From assembly GCA_002336405.1 (NCBI GenBank), contig DDEJ01000053.1:28011-55908 (forward strand): a stretch of DNA of 27,898 nucleotides, in the 5' to 3' direction. The number at the start of each line of letters is the position of its first letter. The stretch's first letter is position 1. This DNA comes from Rhodobacteraceae bacterium UBA1957 (lineage in GTDB: Bacteria; Pseudomonadota; Alphaproteobacteria; Rhodobacterales; Rhodobacteraceae). The translations under genes were made by a program, and so were the position numbers. The notes under the pieces are model-generated. The model searched no databases. It was not told the DNA's origin and saw nothing but the letters and a program-made list of their open reading frames with translations. Positions 8,375 to 16,546 of the stretch are shown here, one piece after another.

Positions 8375-8473
8375 GTGGGGTCCTCCCTGTTTAAACTTAA
8401 CAGGGCGGTTTTCGGCATGGTCGGTGAGTAATACAAAAAGAGCCGCCCTTAATTGGGACTAAGTGTATTACAT

Positions 8474-8490
8474 TTGCTGCGGTGCGGCAA
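8474..8490. promoter_or_regulatory. Imperfect inverted repeat upstream of phaA, PhaR-box-like
   Basis: TTGCTGC, GGT, GCGGCAA: seven-base arms with a single mismatch around a 3-bp centre. The core CTGC-N3-GCGG differs at one base from CTGC-N3-GCAG, the site reported for the PHB regulator PhaR in Rhodobacter relatives. It lies about 100 bp upstream of the phaA start. The assignment to PhaR is inference. Confidence 0.4.
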
Positions 8491-8536
8491 GTCCAACCTA
8501 AACACTACTTGTGCACTCGCGATCGGGGTTTTCAGG

Positions 8537-9382
8537 TTACGAATTTGGGCGCACTTTCCAAGGTGGTGTAAGTGTGGGCGCCCCAAAGTGATAGCCCTGC
8601 AGACAATCTATGCCAAGCGTCTGAAGCCAAGCCGCCTCTGCGGGGGTTTCGACGCATTCTGCAACGGTAAACATGTCAAATTGCTGCCCGATTGCAACCA
8701 AGGCCTGTGTGATCACCTGATTGTCTGGGTCATGGGCAATATTTCGGATAAACTGCCCGTCTATCTTTAGAATATCAAAGTGAAATTGTTTAAAATGCCG
8801 AAATGCGGTGTGCCCGGCGCCGAAATCATCCAATGCAAAGCTTATGCCTCTCGCTTGCAGGTCATTCATAAATCTGGCGACCAATTCAGGCACCAACATC
8901 GTAGAGCGTTCGGTGATTTCTAGAATCAAACGTTTTGCAAGCGACGGATCTTGCTTTAAAAACCGGTTGAGAACCCGCATCCAAGGTTGGTATGCAATCG
9001 ACCTTGCCGACATATTAATGGACAGGCGCAGATTGGGGACTTTGACCATTGCTGTCAGGCCTTTTCGCAATGCCAAGCAATCGATATCGCGCCCCAGTTC
9101 AGTTTCCTCAATTACAGTAATAAATTCCCGCGCCGGGATCACCCTTTGGGTGTCATCCAAGACACGGATCAAGGCCTCAAAAAAAGCAATTCGTTGAGGA
9201 TCTTGAGCTTGAACCACCGGTTGATAGGCCAGCATGACGTTCTTGTGGCGTACCGACGCGCGAACCATTTCGAGCGTTTGCGTATCGCGGTTTGCCACCG
9301 CCATCGCCAGCGGGTTGCCAAGCTGTACCGGCATTACCCCGGTGCCTTCGGGGTGTCTGATATTGGCGTTTCGCTGCTGCAC
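8537..9382 (-). CDS. Stand-alone EAL-domain c-di-GMP phosphodiesterase
   Basis: EAL domains hydrolyse cyclic di-GMP to pGpG. The 281-residue protein is essentially one EAL domain (about 45-275) with no GGDEF, PAS or membrane segment, so it should be cytosolic. Catalytic positions seem present: FEALIRV (Glu69), SINMS (Asn), EITER (Glu), ALDDFGAG (two Asp), KIDGQFI (Lys), AECVET (Glu) and QGYHFG (Gln). AECVET has Cys where AEGVET is usual, and loop 6 reads DDFGAGHTAF rather than DDFGTGYSS, both milder changes than loss of a ligand. GTG 9382 is chosen because AGGGAG lies six bases upstream; an in-frame TTG exists at 9403. It is divergent from tag. Activity is likely but untested. Confidence 0.88.
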   Translation of the reverse strand: MQQRNANIRHPEGTGVMPVQLGNPLAMAVANRDTQTLEMVRASVRHKNVMLAYQPVVQAQDPQRIAFFEALIRVLDDTQRVIPAREFITVIEETELGRDIDCLALRKGLTAMVKVPNLRLSINMSARSIAYQPWMRVLNRFLKQDPSLAKRLILEITERSTMLVPELVARFMNDLQARGISFALDDFGAGHTAFRHFKQFHFDILKIDGQFIRNIAHDPDNQVITQALVAIGQQFDMFTVAECVETPAEAAWLQTLGIDCLQGYHFGAPTLTPPWKVRPNS

Positions 9383-9430
9383 ACGTTTCTCCCTAATAAT
9401 CAAAGTAAACTTGTTCAGATCAGGCTTAAT

Positions 9431-9460
9431 GTGATATGAATCAGAAAACTTTTCTATAAT
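9431..9460 (+). promoter_or_regulatory. Probable tag promoter
   Basis: A perfect consensus -10, TATAAT, at 9455-9460 is preceded at 18 bp by GTGATA (9431-9436; four of six consensus bases). Transcription would start about 30 bases before the tag start codon. On the opposite strand a weaker TTTACG-16-TATAGA arrangement overlaps it and could serve the divergent EAL gene. Confidence 0.5.
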
Positions 9461-9497
9461 TTTACTTTAAATACCGTAAAAATTGATCGAGGCGGTT

Positions 9498-10082
9498 ATG
9501 GCAGAAAAATGTGGGTGGGCAGGGCCCGAAGATATTTATATTAAATATCATGACCACGAATGGGGCGTTCCGCAATATGACGGGCGGCTGTTGTGGCAAA
9601 TGCTGGTGCTGGAGAGTTTTCAGGCAGGGCTGAGCTGGATAATTATTCTCCGTCGGCGGGAAAGTTTCTTTCAAGCATTTGAGGGGCTTGATCCGAATGT
9701 GATCGCCACTTGGGGAGAGGTTGAAGTCAAAAAGCTCTTGATTGATAAAGGTATCATACGCCATCGTGGAAAGATCGAGGCGACGCTTTCAAATGCCAAA
9801 GCTTGGCAAAAAATAGAAGCAGAAGGCGGGTTTTCCAACCTGCTATGGGGCGCCGTAGATGGACAGCCCATTCAAAATAACTGGCATCATCTGCAAGATG
9901 TCCCCGCAGAGACAGTTATTTCATTAAAATTGTCTGCACAATTGAAAGCTGAGGGGTTTCGATTTTGTGGCCCCAAGACGGTCTATGCTTTAATGCAAGC
10001 GGCGGGTCTGGTGAACGACCATCTGGTGGAGTGCCCGGCGCATGCCAAGGTGCGCCGATTGGCTGGTGTAAAGTCTGGTTGA
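9498..10082 (+). CDS. tag: DNA-3-methyladenine glycosylase I
   Basis: Tag excises 3-methyladenine from alkylated DNA as the first step of base-excision repair. The 194 residues match the family. The N-terminal zinc ligands are Cys5 (EKCGWAG) and a His in YHDHEWG near 18-20; the C-terminal pair is the His and Cys in NDHLVECP. The conserved WGVPQYDGRLLWQMLVLE and FQAGLSW segments are also diagnostic, as is FRFCGPKTVYALMQAAG. ATG 9498 with GAGG at 9489-9492 is preferred to the TTG at 9483. The gene is divergent from the EAL gene and has its own consensus -10. Its stop codon overlaps the -35 element of the rpsD promoter. Identification is firm. Confidence 0.94.
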   Translation: MAEKCGWAGPEDIYIKYHDHEWGVPQYDGRLLWQMLVLESFQAGLSWIIILRRRESFFQAFEGLDPNVIATWGEVEVKKLLIDKGIIRHRGKIEATLSNAKAWQKIEAEGGFSNLLWGAVDGQPIQNNWHHLQDVPAETVISLKLSAQLKAEGFRFCGPKTVYALMQAAGLVNDHLVECPAHAKVRRLAGVKSG

Positions 10083-10106
10083 CTCTGGTTTTGCACAGGG
10101 TATAAG
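10079..10106 (+). promoter_or_regulatory. Strong rpsD promoter
   Basis: TTGACT at 10079-10084 and TATAAG at 10101-10106, each five or four bases of the consensus hexamers, are separated by 16 bp. The -35 overlaps the tag stop codon. Transcription from about 10113 would give a leader of about 195 nt before rpsD, unusually long for a single ribosomal protein gene. Confidence 0.65.
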
Positions 10107-10112
10107 CGCGGC

Positions 10113-10308
10113 TCATTGGTGTTGGTGGTCCCTGCAAGGGGAGGCCTGTCGGGATGCACATGCACTCCAGAGGACAACGCCCTTTCAAACCTAGGCTATT
10201 CTGGCCCAAGGGGAGGATGCAAGCAAGTCAGGCACAGTTTCGCTTGGGGTTGCCGGTATCGGACACTTGATCAGGAGGCCGGGTGACACATAAGAAAGGA
10301 GATCAGCC
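10113..10308 (+). promoter_or_regulatory. Long structured 5' leader of rpsD (or independent small RNA)
   Basis: The leader is GC-rich and foldable. GGTGTT (from 10120) can pair with AACGCC near 10177, and inside it GTCC pairs with GGAC; the enclosed region has a GGA-TGCA/TGCA-TCC hairpin around 10153-10169 and a CCCT/AGGG hairpin. A second possible -10 (TATTCT) lies near 10196. The last bases contain the rpsD Shine-Dalgarno AAAGGAG. I do not recognise it as tRNA, SRP RNA, 6S RNA or a known riboswitch. A role in S4 autoregulation is a guess by analogy with leaders in other phyla. Confidence 0.4.
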
Positions 10309-10929
10309 GTGACCAAACGCACGTCTGCCAAGTACAAAATTGATCGCCGGATGGGTGAAAACATCTGGGGTCGTCCAAAATCCCCGGTGAACCGTCGTGA
10401 ATATGGACCAGGCCAACATGGCCAGCGTCGCAAGGGCAAACTTTCTGACTTTGGTCTGCAACTGCGCGCCAAGCAGAAATTAAAAGGCCATTACGGTGAT
10501 TTGACCGAAAAGCAGTTCCGCCGCATCTTTGGCGAGGCCGAGCGTGTAAAAGGCGATACAGGTGAAAACCTGATCGGTCTTCTTGAGCGCCGTCTTGACA
10601 CGGTGGTCTATCGCGCCAAGTTCGTCGCAACAATGTTTGCCGCGCGTCAGTTTGTGAACCACGGTCACGTCACAGTAAACGGCAAACGGGTCAACATCCC
10701 GTCCTACAGGGTCAAAGAGGGCGATGTTGTCGAAGTTCGGGACCGCTCGAAGCAGATTGCGGTGGTGATCGAAGCCACGCAACTGGCCGAACGCGACGTG
10801 CCCGATTATATTGATGCGGATCATTCGAAAATGATAGCCACTTTCGTGCGTACGCCCGGATTGGGTGACGTGCCATTTGCGGTTCAAATGGAACCCAATC
10901 TGGTGATCGAATATTACGCTCAGAACTAA
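10309..10929 (+). CDS. rpsD: 30S ribosomal protein S4
   Basis: S4 is a primary 16S rRNA-binding protein that nucleates assembly of the small subunit body. The 206 residues start [20 protein letters not shown], with the family pattern [21 protein letters not shown] and the S4 RNA-binding domain near 95-155 ([20 protein letters not shown] and [20 protein letters not shown]). Lack of the N-terminal Cys cluster is normal for alphaproteobacteria. The start is GTG 10309, supported by AAAGGAG at about 10 bases upstream. As in other alphaproteobacteria the gene stands alone outside the alpha operon, with its own strong promoter and an intrinsic terminator directly after it, so it is a single-gene transcript. 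Confidence 0.98.
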   Translation: MTKRTSAKYKIDRRMGENIWGRPKSPVNRREYGPGQHGQRRKGKLSDFGLQLRAKQKLKGHYGDLTEKQFRRIFGEAERVKGDTGENLIGLLERRLDTVVYRAKFVATMFAARQFVNHGHVTVNGKRVNIPSYRVKEGDVVEVRDRSKQIAVVIEATQLAERDVPDYIDADHSKMIATFVRTPGLGDVPFAVQMEPNLVIEYYAQN

Positions 10930-10954
10930 TTTGAACATATATGACACACAGAGG

Positions 10955-10985
10955 GGCCGCCCAGTTGGGCGGCCTTTGCTTTTTT
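10955..10985 (+). terminator. rpsD intrinsic terminator
   Basis: GGCCGCCCA pairs with TGGGCGGCC (10955-10974) over a tight two- to four-base loop and is followed by TTTGCTTTTTT. It begins 26 bases after the rpsD stop. A GC-rich stem with T-tract makes this the clearest terminator in the window. Confidence 0.92.
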
Positions 10986-11093
10986 AAACTCAACTGTTTA
11001 ATATTCCCTGTGCAACAGACGTGTTTTAAGACAAACTTGCTGTTAAAACATCTTGGGTTTCGATGATTGTTCGTGACGCATCGCCTCTGATGC

Positions 11094-11121
11094 AAAAAAA
11101 CATCGCTGTGTCATAAAAAAA
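11094..11121 (+). promoter_or_regulatory. Two phased A7 tracts upstream of hisC
   Basis: Runs of seven A at 11094-11100 and 11115-11121 are spaced exactly 21 bp, two helical turns, so the DNA should be bent. CATAAT at 11140-11145 (five of six -10 bases) follows, but there is no good -35. A-tract UP-element function in a weak -35 promoter for hisC is a reasonable inference. Confidence 0.35.
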
Positions 11122-11184
11122 TCGTGGGCTTTTCATATCCATAATACGAGGCTAGACCAGTGGCTAGATTTGGAGCGTGAGACT

Positions 11185-12267
11185 GTGAAGATTGTACCCC
11201 AATCCGGAATTATGGAAATCCAGCCCTATCAGGGTGGTGCGTCGCAGGTAGAGGGCGTGCAAAATATCGTTAAACTCAGTTCGAATGAAAACCCCTTCGG
11301 CCCCAGCGAGGATGCGGTTGAAGCCTTTCGTAGGACGTCGTTTGATTTGCACCGCTATCCCTCAACCGATCACGCAACCCTGCGCGAGGCGATTTCTGAA
11401 GTGCATGGATTGGATGCCGGACGGATCGTCTGCGGTGTTGGAAGTGATGAGATCATTTCGCTGTTATGTCAGGGATATGCAGGCCCTGGCGATGAGGTCA
11501 TCCATACCGAACACGGCTTTTCGATGTATCGTATTTCGGCGCTTGCAGCCGGAGCTTCCCCTATAGAAGTTGCTGAGCGCGAACGCATGACCGACGTCAA
11601 TGCAATTTTGGCTGCCTGCACAGAGAACACGCGCATGGTATTCATTGCCAATCCAAACAACCCCACCGGCACGATGATCGGTGACGGCGAGGTTGCGCGG
11701 TTGGCCGAAAAACTGCCAGAGCATGTTTTATTGGTTCTTGATGGGGCCTATGCCGAATACATTGAGGGATATGATGGTGGTGCGGCGCTGGTTGACCGAC
11801 GTGAAAATGTAGTGATGACACGGACTTTTTCAAAGCTGTACGGCTTGGGCGGTTTGCGCGTTGGATGGGGCTATGGACCGGCACATGTTGTCGATGTTCT
11901 CAACCGTATTCGGGGGCCTTTCAATCTGTCTCAACCGGCACTTGCTGCGGCTCAAGCGGCGGTCCGAGACGAGGAATATGCCACCAAATGCCGATTGGAA
12001 AACACCCGGCTCCGAGGCTGGCTCGCCGAGGCTTTGGCCGAGCACGGGGTGTCATCAGATACCTCTATGGGTAACTTTGTTCTTGCGCGGTTTGCATCGC
12101 AGGCCGAGGCGCAAAGCTGTGATGTTTATTTACAGTCACAGGGGCTGATTGTGCGATCAGTTGTGGGTTATAGACTTCCCAATTATTTGCGTATTACCGT
12201 AGGTGATGAAAGCGCTTGCCGCCGGGTTGCGCATGCTGTGGGGCAATTCAAGGCCGGTGCTACATGA
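11185..12267 (+). CDS. hisC: Histidinol-phosphate aminotransferase
   Basis: A fold-type I PLP aminotransferase that converts imidazole-acetol phosphate and glutamate to histidinol phosphate in histidine synthesis; such enzymes often also aminate phenylpyruvate and hydroxyphenylpyruvate. The 360 residues contain [12 protein letters not shown] near 30, ANPNNPTGT in the middle, DGAYAEY, and the PLP lysine in [19 protein letters not shown]. The C-terminus has [11 protein letters not shown] 11185 is preferred to the TTG at 11170 because GGAG at 11172-11175 is correctly placed. Its stop overlaps the tyrC start (ATGA), so the pair is cotranslated. The neighbour tyrC points to a role in tyrosine and phenylalanine synthesis as well as histidine. 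Confidence 0.92.
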   Translation: MKIVPQSGIMEIQPYQGGASQVEGVQNIVKLSSNENPFGPSEDAVEAFRRTSFDLHRYPSTDHATLREAISEVHGLDAGRIVCGVGSDEIISLLCQGYAGPGDEVIHTEHGFSMYRISALAAGASPIEVAERERMTDVNAILAACTENTRMVFIANPNNPTGTMIGDGEVARLAEKLPEHVLLVLDGAYAEYIEGYDGGAALVDRRENVVMTRTFSKLYGLGGLRVGWGYGPAHVVDVLNRIRGPFNLSQPALAAAQAAVRDEEYATKCRLENTRLRGWLAEALAEHGVSSDTSMGNFVLARFASQAEAQSCDVYLQSQGLIVRSVVGYRLPNYLRITVGDESACRRVAHAVGQFKAGAT

Positions 12268-13175
12268 GCCAGACGTATCAGCGGATTGCGCTGATCGGGC
12301 TTGGCCTGATCGCGTCTTCTATTTTTTGGTCGATGAAACGGGCGGGTCACACTAGCCATGTTACGGGCTATGCGCGCAGTTCTGCAACCCGTGATACAGC
12401 GCGGCGTACCGGGCTGTGTGATGAGGTTTTCGACACGGCACAAGAGGCGGTGCGCGATGCTGATCTGGTGATATTGTGCGTTCCGGTTGGTGTGATGGGG
12501 GCAGTTGCGGCGTTGATTGCGCCGGCGTTAAAGCCGGGTGCGACTGTCAGTGATGTCGGGTCGGTAAAACGGGCGGTAATAGATGCGGTGGCACCCTGTT
12601 TGCCCGACAATGTTCATTTTGTGCCGGCGCATCCTCTAGCCGGCACCGAACATTCGGGCCCTGAATCGGGTTTTGCCGGCTTGTTTGACAATCGCTGGTG
12701 CTTGCTGGTGCCTGAGGTGGGTACAGATGCGGGCGCGGTGGCAAAGCTGGATCACTTCTGGCAATCGCTTGGTGCCAAAGTTGAACAAATGGACCCTGAC
12801 CATCATGATCTTGTGCTGGCGGTGACCTCGCATGCGCCGCATTTGATTGCCTATACGATGGTGGGCGTTGCAGATGACCTGAGCCGCGTCACCGACAGCG
12901 AGGTGATCAATTACTCGGCGGCGGGATTTCGCGATTTCACCCGTATTGCGGCCTCGGACCCGACCATGTGGCGCGATGTCTTTTTAACCAACAAGGATGC
13001 GACGCTCGAAATACTTGGGCGTTTCACCGAAGAGTTATTTGCGCTGCAGCGGGCAATCCGGACCGGTGACGGGGATCAATTGCACGCCTATTTTACCCGC
13101 ACGCGTGAAATAAGGCGCGGTATTGTCGAGGCTGGACAGGATACGGATGCGCCCGATTTTGGCCGTGGCGGGTGA
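12264..13175 (+). CDS. tyrC: Prephenate/arogenate dehydrogenase
   Basis: It oxidatively decarboxylates prephenate or arogenate to the tyrosine precursor with NAD(P). The 303-residue protein opens with the dinucleotide-binding GLGLIASS near residues 11-18, and has [20 protein letters not shown], the active-site [13 protein letters not shown] near 124-136 and SHAPHLIAY. This is the TyrA-dehydrogenase fold without chorismate mutase or ACT domain. ATG 12264 overlaps the hisC stop by four bases. Being paired with an aminotransferase suggests that the product of one enzyme feeds the other. Whether prephenate or arogenate is preferred cannot be read from the sequence. Confidence 0.92.
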   Translation: MSQTYQRIALIGLGLIASSIFWSMKRAGHTSHVTGYARSSATRDTARRTGLCDEVFDTAQEAVRDADLVILCVPVGVMGAVAALIAPALKPGATVSDVGSVKRAVIDAVAPCLPDNVHFVPAHPLAGTEHSGPESGFAGLFDNRWCLLVPEVGTDAGAVAKLDHFWQSLGAKVEQMDPDHHDLVLAVTSHAPHLIAYTMVGVADDLSRVTDSEVINYSAAGFRDFTRIAASDPTMWRDVFLTNKDATLEILGRFTEELFALQRAIRTGDGDQLHAYFTRTREIRRGIVEAGQDTDAPDFGRGG

Positions 13176-13184
13176 CTAGATGTT

Positions 13185-13682
13185 GTGACCGATTTCCGCC
13201 TGCCTAAAACCGCCCAAAGCCCCGCAGACTTTTTAACGCTGGACGCGATGCTTTCGATGTCCGGGCTGGAGTATATGACCGGTATTTTAGAGGGTCGAAC
13301 CCCGGCTGCTCCGATCAGCCGTCTGATGGGGTTTGCCCTGAACCAAGTGGCGTCGGGCCGGATTGTGTTTCGCGGTGCGCCAGAGTTTGACACGCTCAAC
13401 CCGCTGGGCACGGTGCATGGTGGTTGGTACGGGACAATTTTAGACAGTGCGATGGCCTGTGCGGTGATGACCAAACTGCCCAAGGGGTCGGTCTATACGA
13501 CGTTGGAATACAAGGTGAACCTTATTCGGGCTGTGCCTTTGGGGACTTTGGTGGATTGTATTGGCGAGACCGATCATGTCGGCCGCTCCACCGGGGTGGC
13601 AACCGGGCGGCTTGTCGGGGTCGAGACTGGCACACTCTATGCCACAGGATCGACCACCTGTTTGGTGATGCCTATGACCTGA
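13185..13682 (+). CDS. PaaI-type hotdog thioesterase
   Basis: A 165-residue single-domain hotdog protein of the PaaI/4HBT group, which hydrolyses acyl- or aryl-CoA thioesters. The central helix with LNPLGTVHGGWYGTILDSAM contains the HGG motif and the acidic residue that serve catalysis; the family strands follow (VYTTLEYKVNLIRAVPLGT and GRSTGVATGRLV). It begins at GTG 13185, nine bases after the tyrC stop, and so is probably the third gene of that transcript. It ends 49 bases from the convergent otnI gene. The substrate is unknown; its place behind tyrC could hint at an aromatic acyl-CoA, but that is speculative. Confidence 0.82.
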   Translation: MTDFRLPKTAQSPADFLTLDAMLSMSGLEYMTGILEGRTPAAPISRLMGFALNQVASGRIVFRGAPEFDTLNPLGTVHGGWYGTILDSAMACAVMTKLPKGSVYTTLEYKVNLIRAVPLGTLVDCIGETDHVGRSTGVATGRLVGVETGTLYATGSTTCLVMPMT

Positions 13683-13731
13683 GCGGCCGGTAAGGGCGAT
13701 CCGCTTATTATGAGACTTTAAAGGTCGCGTG

Positions 13732-14499
13732 TTATGTTGGTGATGGCAGCCAACTCAGACCGTCTTCGGTCTTGCCTCGGGGGTGGTATTCGCACCCCAG
13801 CCAACCGTCATAGCCTAAGTGGTCAAGATGCGCGAACACCGCTTGATAATTCAGCTCGCCCCGGTCGGGTTCTTGGCGCTCTGGTACGCTGGCAATCTGG
13901 ATATGGCCGATCTGGGCAAAATGTTTGGATAGGGATTTAATCACGTCGCCACGGGTGATCTGGTGATGATAGACATCGAACTGCAGCCGCACTGCGGGGT
14001 GATCGATCCGCGCCATCAGCGCCAGCGCTTGATCGGTTGTCGATAGAAAATACCCTGGCATATCGCGGGGATTGATCGGTTCGATCAGTAACTCCAAACC
14101 TGCGCCGGCAAACTGGTCTGCCGCAAAGTGAATGTTGTCGATATAGGTTGCCTCAGCGCGGGCGTCCGGGGTCGCAAGGCCCGCCATAACGTGAAGGCGT
14201 TTTGCGCCGGTGGCTTTGGCGTAGGGCAGCGCTTGGGCAATGCTGGCGCGAAACGCCTCTTTACGGTCAGACAGCGCGGCTGTGCCCCGATCGCCACCCT
14301 CCCAATCTCCGGGGGGCAGGTTGAAAACCGAAATCTGTAGATCGTTTTTCTGAACTGCAAAGCCAATTTCATCGGCGCTATGGGCATAGGGAAACAGAAA
14401 TTCCACCGCGTCAAACCCAGATTTCTTTGCCGCTTCGAACCGCGCAAGAAAAGGGTATTCGGTAAACATCATTGATAGATTGGCAGAAAATTTAGGCAT
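13732..14499 (-). CDS. otnI: 2-Oxo-tetronate isomerase (hydroxypyruvate isomerase family)
   Basis: OtnI interconverts 2-oxo- and 3-oxo-tetronate in catabolism of D-erythronate or L-threonate. The 255 residues form a xylose-isomerase-like TIM barrel: MPKFSANLSMMFTEYPFLAR at the N-terminus, then the metal-site carboxylates in LLIEPINPRDMPGYFLS, the Asp in LQFDVYHHQ, the Gln/His pair in GHIQIASVPERQEPDRGELNY, and the Glu in GCEYHPRG. These segments are diagnostic for the Hyi/OtnI family. It is the last gene of the minus-strand operon, six bases after otnC. Classical hydroxypyruvate isomerase is the alternative name, but the otnK-otnC context favours OtnI. Confidence 0.87.
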   Translation of the reverse strand: MPKFSANLSMMFTEYPFLARFEAAKKSGFDAVEFLFPYAHSADEIGFAVQKNDLQISVFNLPPGDWEGGDRGTAALSDRKEAFRASIAQALPYAKATGAKRLHVMAGLATPDARAEATYIDNIHFAADQFAGAGLELLIEPINPRDMPGYFLSTTDQALALMARIDHPAVRLQFDVYHHQITRGDVIKSLSKHFAQIGHIQIASVPERQEPDRGELNYQAVFAHLDHLGYDGWLGCEYHPRGKTEDGLSWLPSPT

Positions 14500-14505
14500 A
14501 GGTGC

Positions 14506-15144
14506 TCACCATGGGGGAAAGGTTGCGTCCAGATCATCAATCTGGGCTTGGGTCAGGGTCGTGGGGTTCTTTTGGTCCAACATCAACGCCAACTTGGCGG
14601 TTTGCTCCAGCTCTTCTGTGGCATGCATCGCAGCCGTAAGGGTTTTGCCAGCCACCACCGGCCCGTGATGGGCCAAAATCATCGACCAGTGTTTGCAGGC
14701 CTTGTGTTCCACGGCAGCGGCCAGAGCGGCATCACCGGGCTTGAAATAGGGCACCATCGCCACACAACCGCATTGCATATGCGCATATGCGGTCAGCTTT
14801 GGCAGCGCGTCATCGGGGTTGGTCACTGGCAAACAGGACAGCGCCACACTGTGGGTCGCATGCAAGTGGATCACCGCCCCTGCCTGTTGCCGGGCGCGGT
14901 AGACTGATTGATGCAGAAACGTTTCTTTTGTTGGTTTGTCCCCGGACAACAGCTGGCCCTCAAAATCCAGTTTTGACAGGCGGGCGGGATCAAGCGTGCC
15001 AAACGATGACCCCGTTGGTGTCACCAATAGCCCATCGTCCAGCGGCACCGAGATATTGCCGGTCGAGCCGTGGGTATAGCCGCGCTCAAACAGCGAGGCG
15101 GCGACGGTGACGATGGCTTCGCGCAGTTGGGATTCGGCGCTCAT
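14506..15144 (-). CDS. otnC: 3-Oxo-tetronate 4-phosphate decarboxylase (class II aldolase fold)
   Basis: OtnC decarboxylates 3-oxo-tetronate 4-phosphate to dihydroxyacetone phosphate. The 212-residue protein has the class II aldolase/adducin domain: HGSTGNISVPLDDGLLVTPT near 25-44, the zinc pair in GAVIHLHATHSVALS, a MVPYFKPGD segment specific to the Otn group, and a third His in LAHHGPVVAGKT. An Asp/Glu base completes the site. The start ATG overlaps the otnK stop (ATGA), so kinase and decarboxylase are translationally coupled. Fuculose-phosphate aldolase or ribulose-phosphate epimerase are the other members of this fold; the kinase and isomerase neighbours decide in favour of OtnC. Confidence 0.87.
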   Translation of the reverse strand: MSAESQLREAIVTVAASLFERGYTHGSTGNISVPLDDGLLVTPTGSSFGTLDPARLSKLDFEGQLLSGDKPTKETFLHQSVYRARQQAGAVIHLHATHSVALSCLPVTNPDDALPKLTAYAHMQCGCVAMVPYFKPGDAALAAAVEHKACKHWSMILAHHGPVVAGKTLTAAMHATEELEQTAKLALMLDQKNPTTLTQAQIDDLDATFPPW

Positions 15145-16430
15145 GCTGGGATCTCCATTTCAAGGGCCTTGTTGAAAAAATTTGTCGCGCCAAAATTGCC
15201 CGACTTTAAAGCCATTGGCAAAATGGTGTTGCCATCGGTGTCAAGGGCCAGTGTCCAGGGCACGCCGGGGTCTATTTCCGGGCCGATCTGCAGCGCCGCC
15301 ACGCCAAGCGCCGAGACCACAGCGCCAGATGTTTCGCCACCGGCGACAACCAGCCGGTTGGTTTGCGGCAGCGGCACTGCCTGCCGCGCAATTTCGGCAA
15401 AAGCCGCCTCGACCAGCGCACCGGCCTGTTCTCTGCCCAATTCCTCTTGCACGGCCTGCACGCTTTGCGGCGCAGCAGAGGCATAGACCAGCACAGGCGC
15501 GATTTTGAGACTGTCACTAATCTTGGTCACGAGGGTATTCACATGATCGTCTGAGCGGCTACAGGCCAGCGGGTCAAGGTGGATGCACTGTCCACCTTGA
15601 CCGCGAAAGGTCTCGATCTGCACCAGTGTTGCCCTTGAGCAGCTGCCGGCAAGGATCAGGGCGTGGCCGTCACCAGCCCCCCGTTGCGATACCGGCGTCT
15701 GTGCTGGTCGGCCGGCCATATGACACTGTGCCAACGGCGTTGCCAGCCCCGAACCACCGGCCACCAGAGGCGCGTGTTGCAACACATCCGCCCAGATCGC
15801 CAGATCGCTGTCGCGGGTTGTATCGCCGATAACATGTCCGCCGCCGGTCTCGCCAAGATCCGTCAACGCAACTTGCACGGCCTCGACGCCCTTTTGCAAC
15901 AGGTCGGTGCCGATCAGCGCCACGCGCCGTGTGGTTTGTTGCCCCAGCCAGCGCACCAAGTTGGCGTCTGTCATTGGGGTCAGCGGATGGTTTTCCATAC
16001 CAGATTGGTTCAACAGATCTGCACCCACAAACAGATGCCCTTGATAAACGCTACGACCATTGACCGGCAGCGCTGGAATATGGGTGACTGTGTTCGTACC
16101 GATGGCGACGCATAGCGCATCGCTCACCGGGCCGATGTTGCCTTTGGGGGTGGAATCGAACGTAGAGCAGTATTTGAAATAGATCTGTTTCGCCCCGAGC
16201 GCTTGCAGACGTGCCAACGCCTCAAGTGATTGCGCAACCGCCGCATCGAGGGCAATGGAACGGGATTTTAGAGCGATGACCACAGCATCGGCGTGCAGTG
16301 ATTTTGCAAGATTTTGCGATGGGATGCCGATGGTTTGGATGGTGCGCATCCCGCCGCGTACCAGCATTGATGCGATGTCTGTCGCGCCGGTATAATCATC
16401 TGCAATCACGCCTAAAAACGGCTTTTCCAT
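15141..16430 (-). CDS. otnK: 3-Oxo-tetronate kinase (DUF1537 four-carbon acid sugar kinase)
   Basis: OtnK phosphorylates 3-oxo-tetronate at C4. The 429-residue protein starts with LGVIADDYTGATDIASMLV, the conserved substrate-binding motif of the DUF1537 family, has KYCSTFDSTPKGNIGPV and the VNGRSVYQGHLFV segment in the middle, and ends with the nucleotide-binding C-terminal domain carrying VVAGGETSGAVVSALG. ATG 16430 is chosen over an upstream ATG (16475) since AAGGAA precedes it by nine bases and family members begin at this point. It is the second gene of the operon. DUF1537 kinases also act on 3-oxo-isoapionate and similar acids, so the substrate could be a related branched acid. Confidence 0.87.
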   Translation of the reverse strand: MEKPFLGVIADDYTGATDIASMLVRGGMRTIQTIGIPSQNLAKSLHADAVVIALKSRSIALDAAVAQSLEALARLQALGAKQIYFKYCSTFDSTPKGNIGPVSDALCVAIGTNTVTHIPALPVNGRSVYQGHLFVGADLLNQSGMENHPLTPMTDANLVRWLGQQTTRRVALIGTDLLQKGVEAVQVALTDLGETGGGHVIGDTTRDSDLAIWADVLQHAPLVAGGSGLATPLAQCHMAGRPAQTPVSQRGAGDGHALILAGSCSRATLVQIETFRGQGGQCIHLDPLACSRSDDHVNTLVTKISDSLKIAPVLVYASAAPQSVQAVQEELGREQAGALVEAAFAEIARQAVPLPQTNRLVVAGGETSGAVVSALGVAALQIGPEIDPGVPWTLALDTDGNTILPMALKSGNFGATNFFNKALEMEIPA

Positions 16431-16546
16431 CCGATAGAATTCCTTTTTAACGCTCTGCGCGGTGCAGCAATACACGACTTAGACTTCGATGCAAACGGAT
16501 GTCTGGCTGTCTTTGTGCTGTGGGTGATTGCTCTGGATTTCGGCGA

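Noticed and set aside
10113..10308. Possible tRNA, SRP RNA or 6S RNA before rpsD
   Set aside because: No acceptor/T-arm pairing fits a tRNA (TTTCAAACC is not flanked by complementary arms), and the tetraloop/asymmetric-loop signature of SRP RNA is absent; I kept it only as a structured leader.
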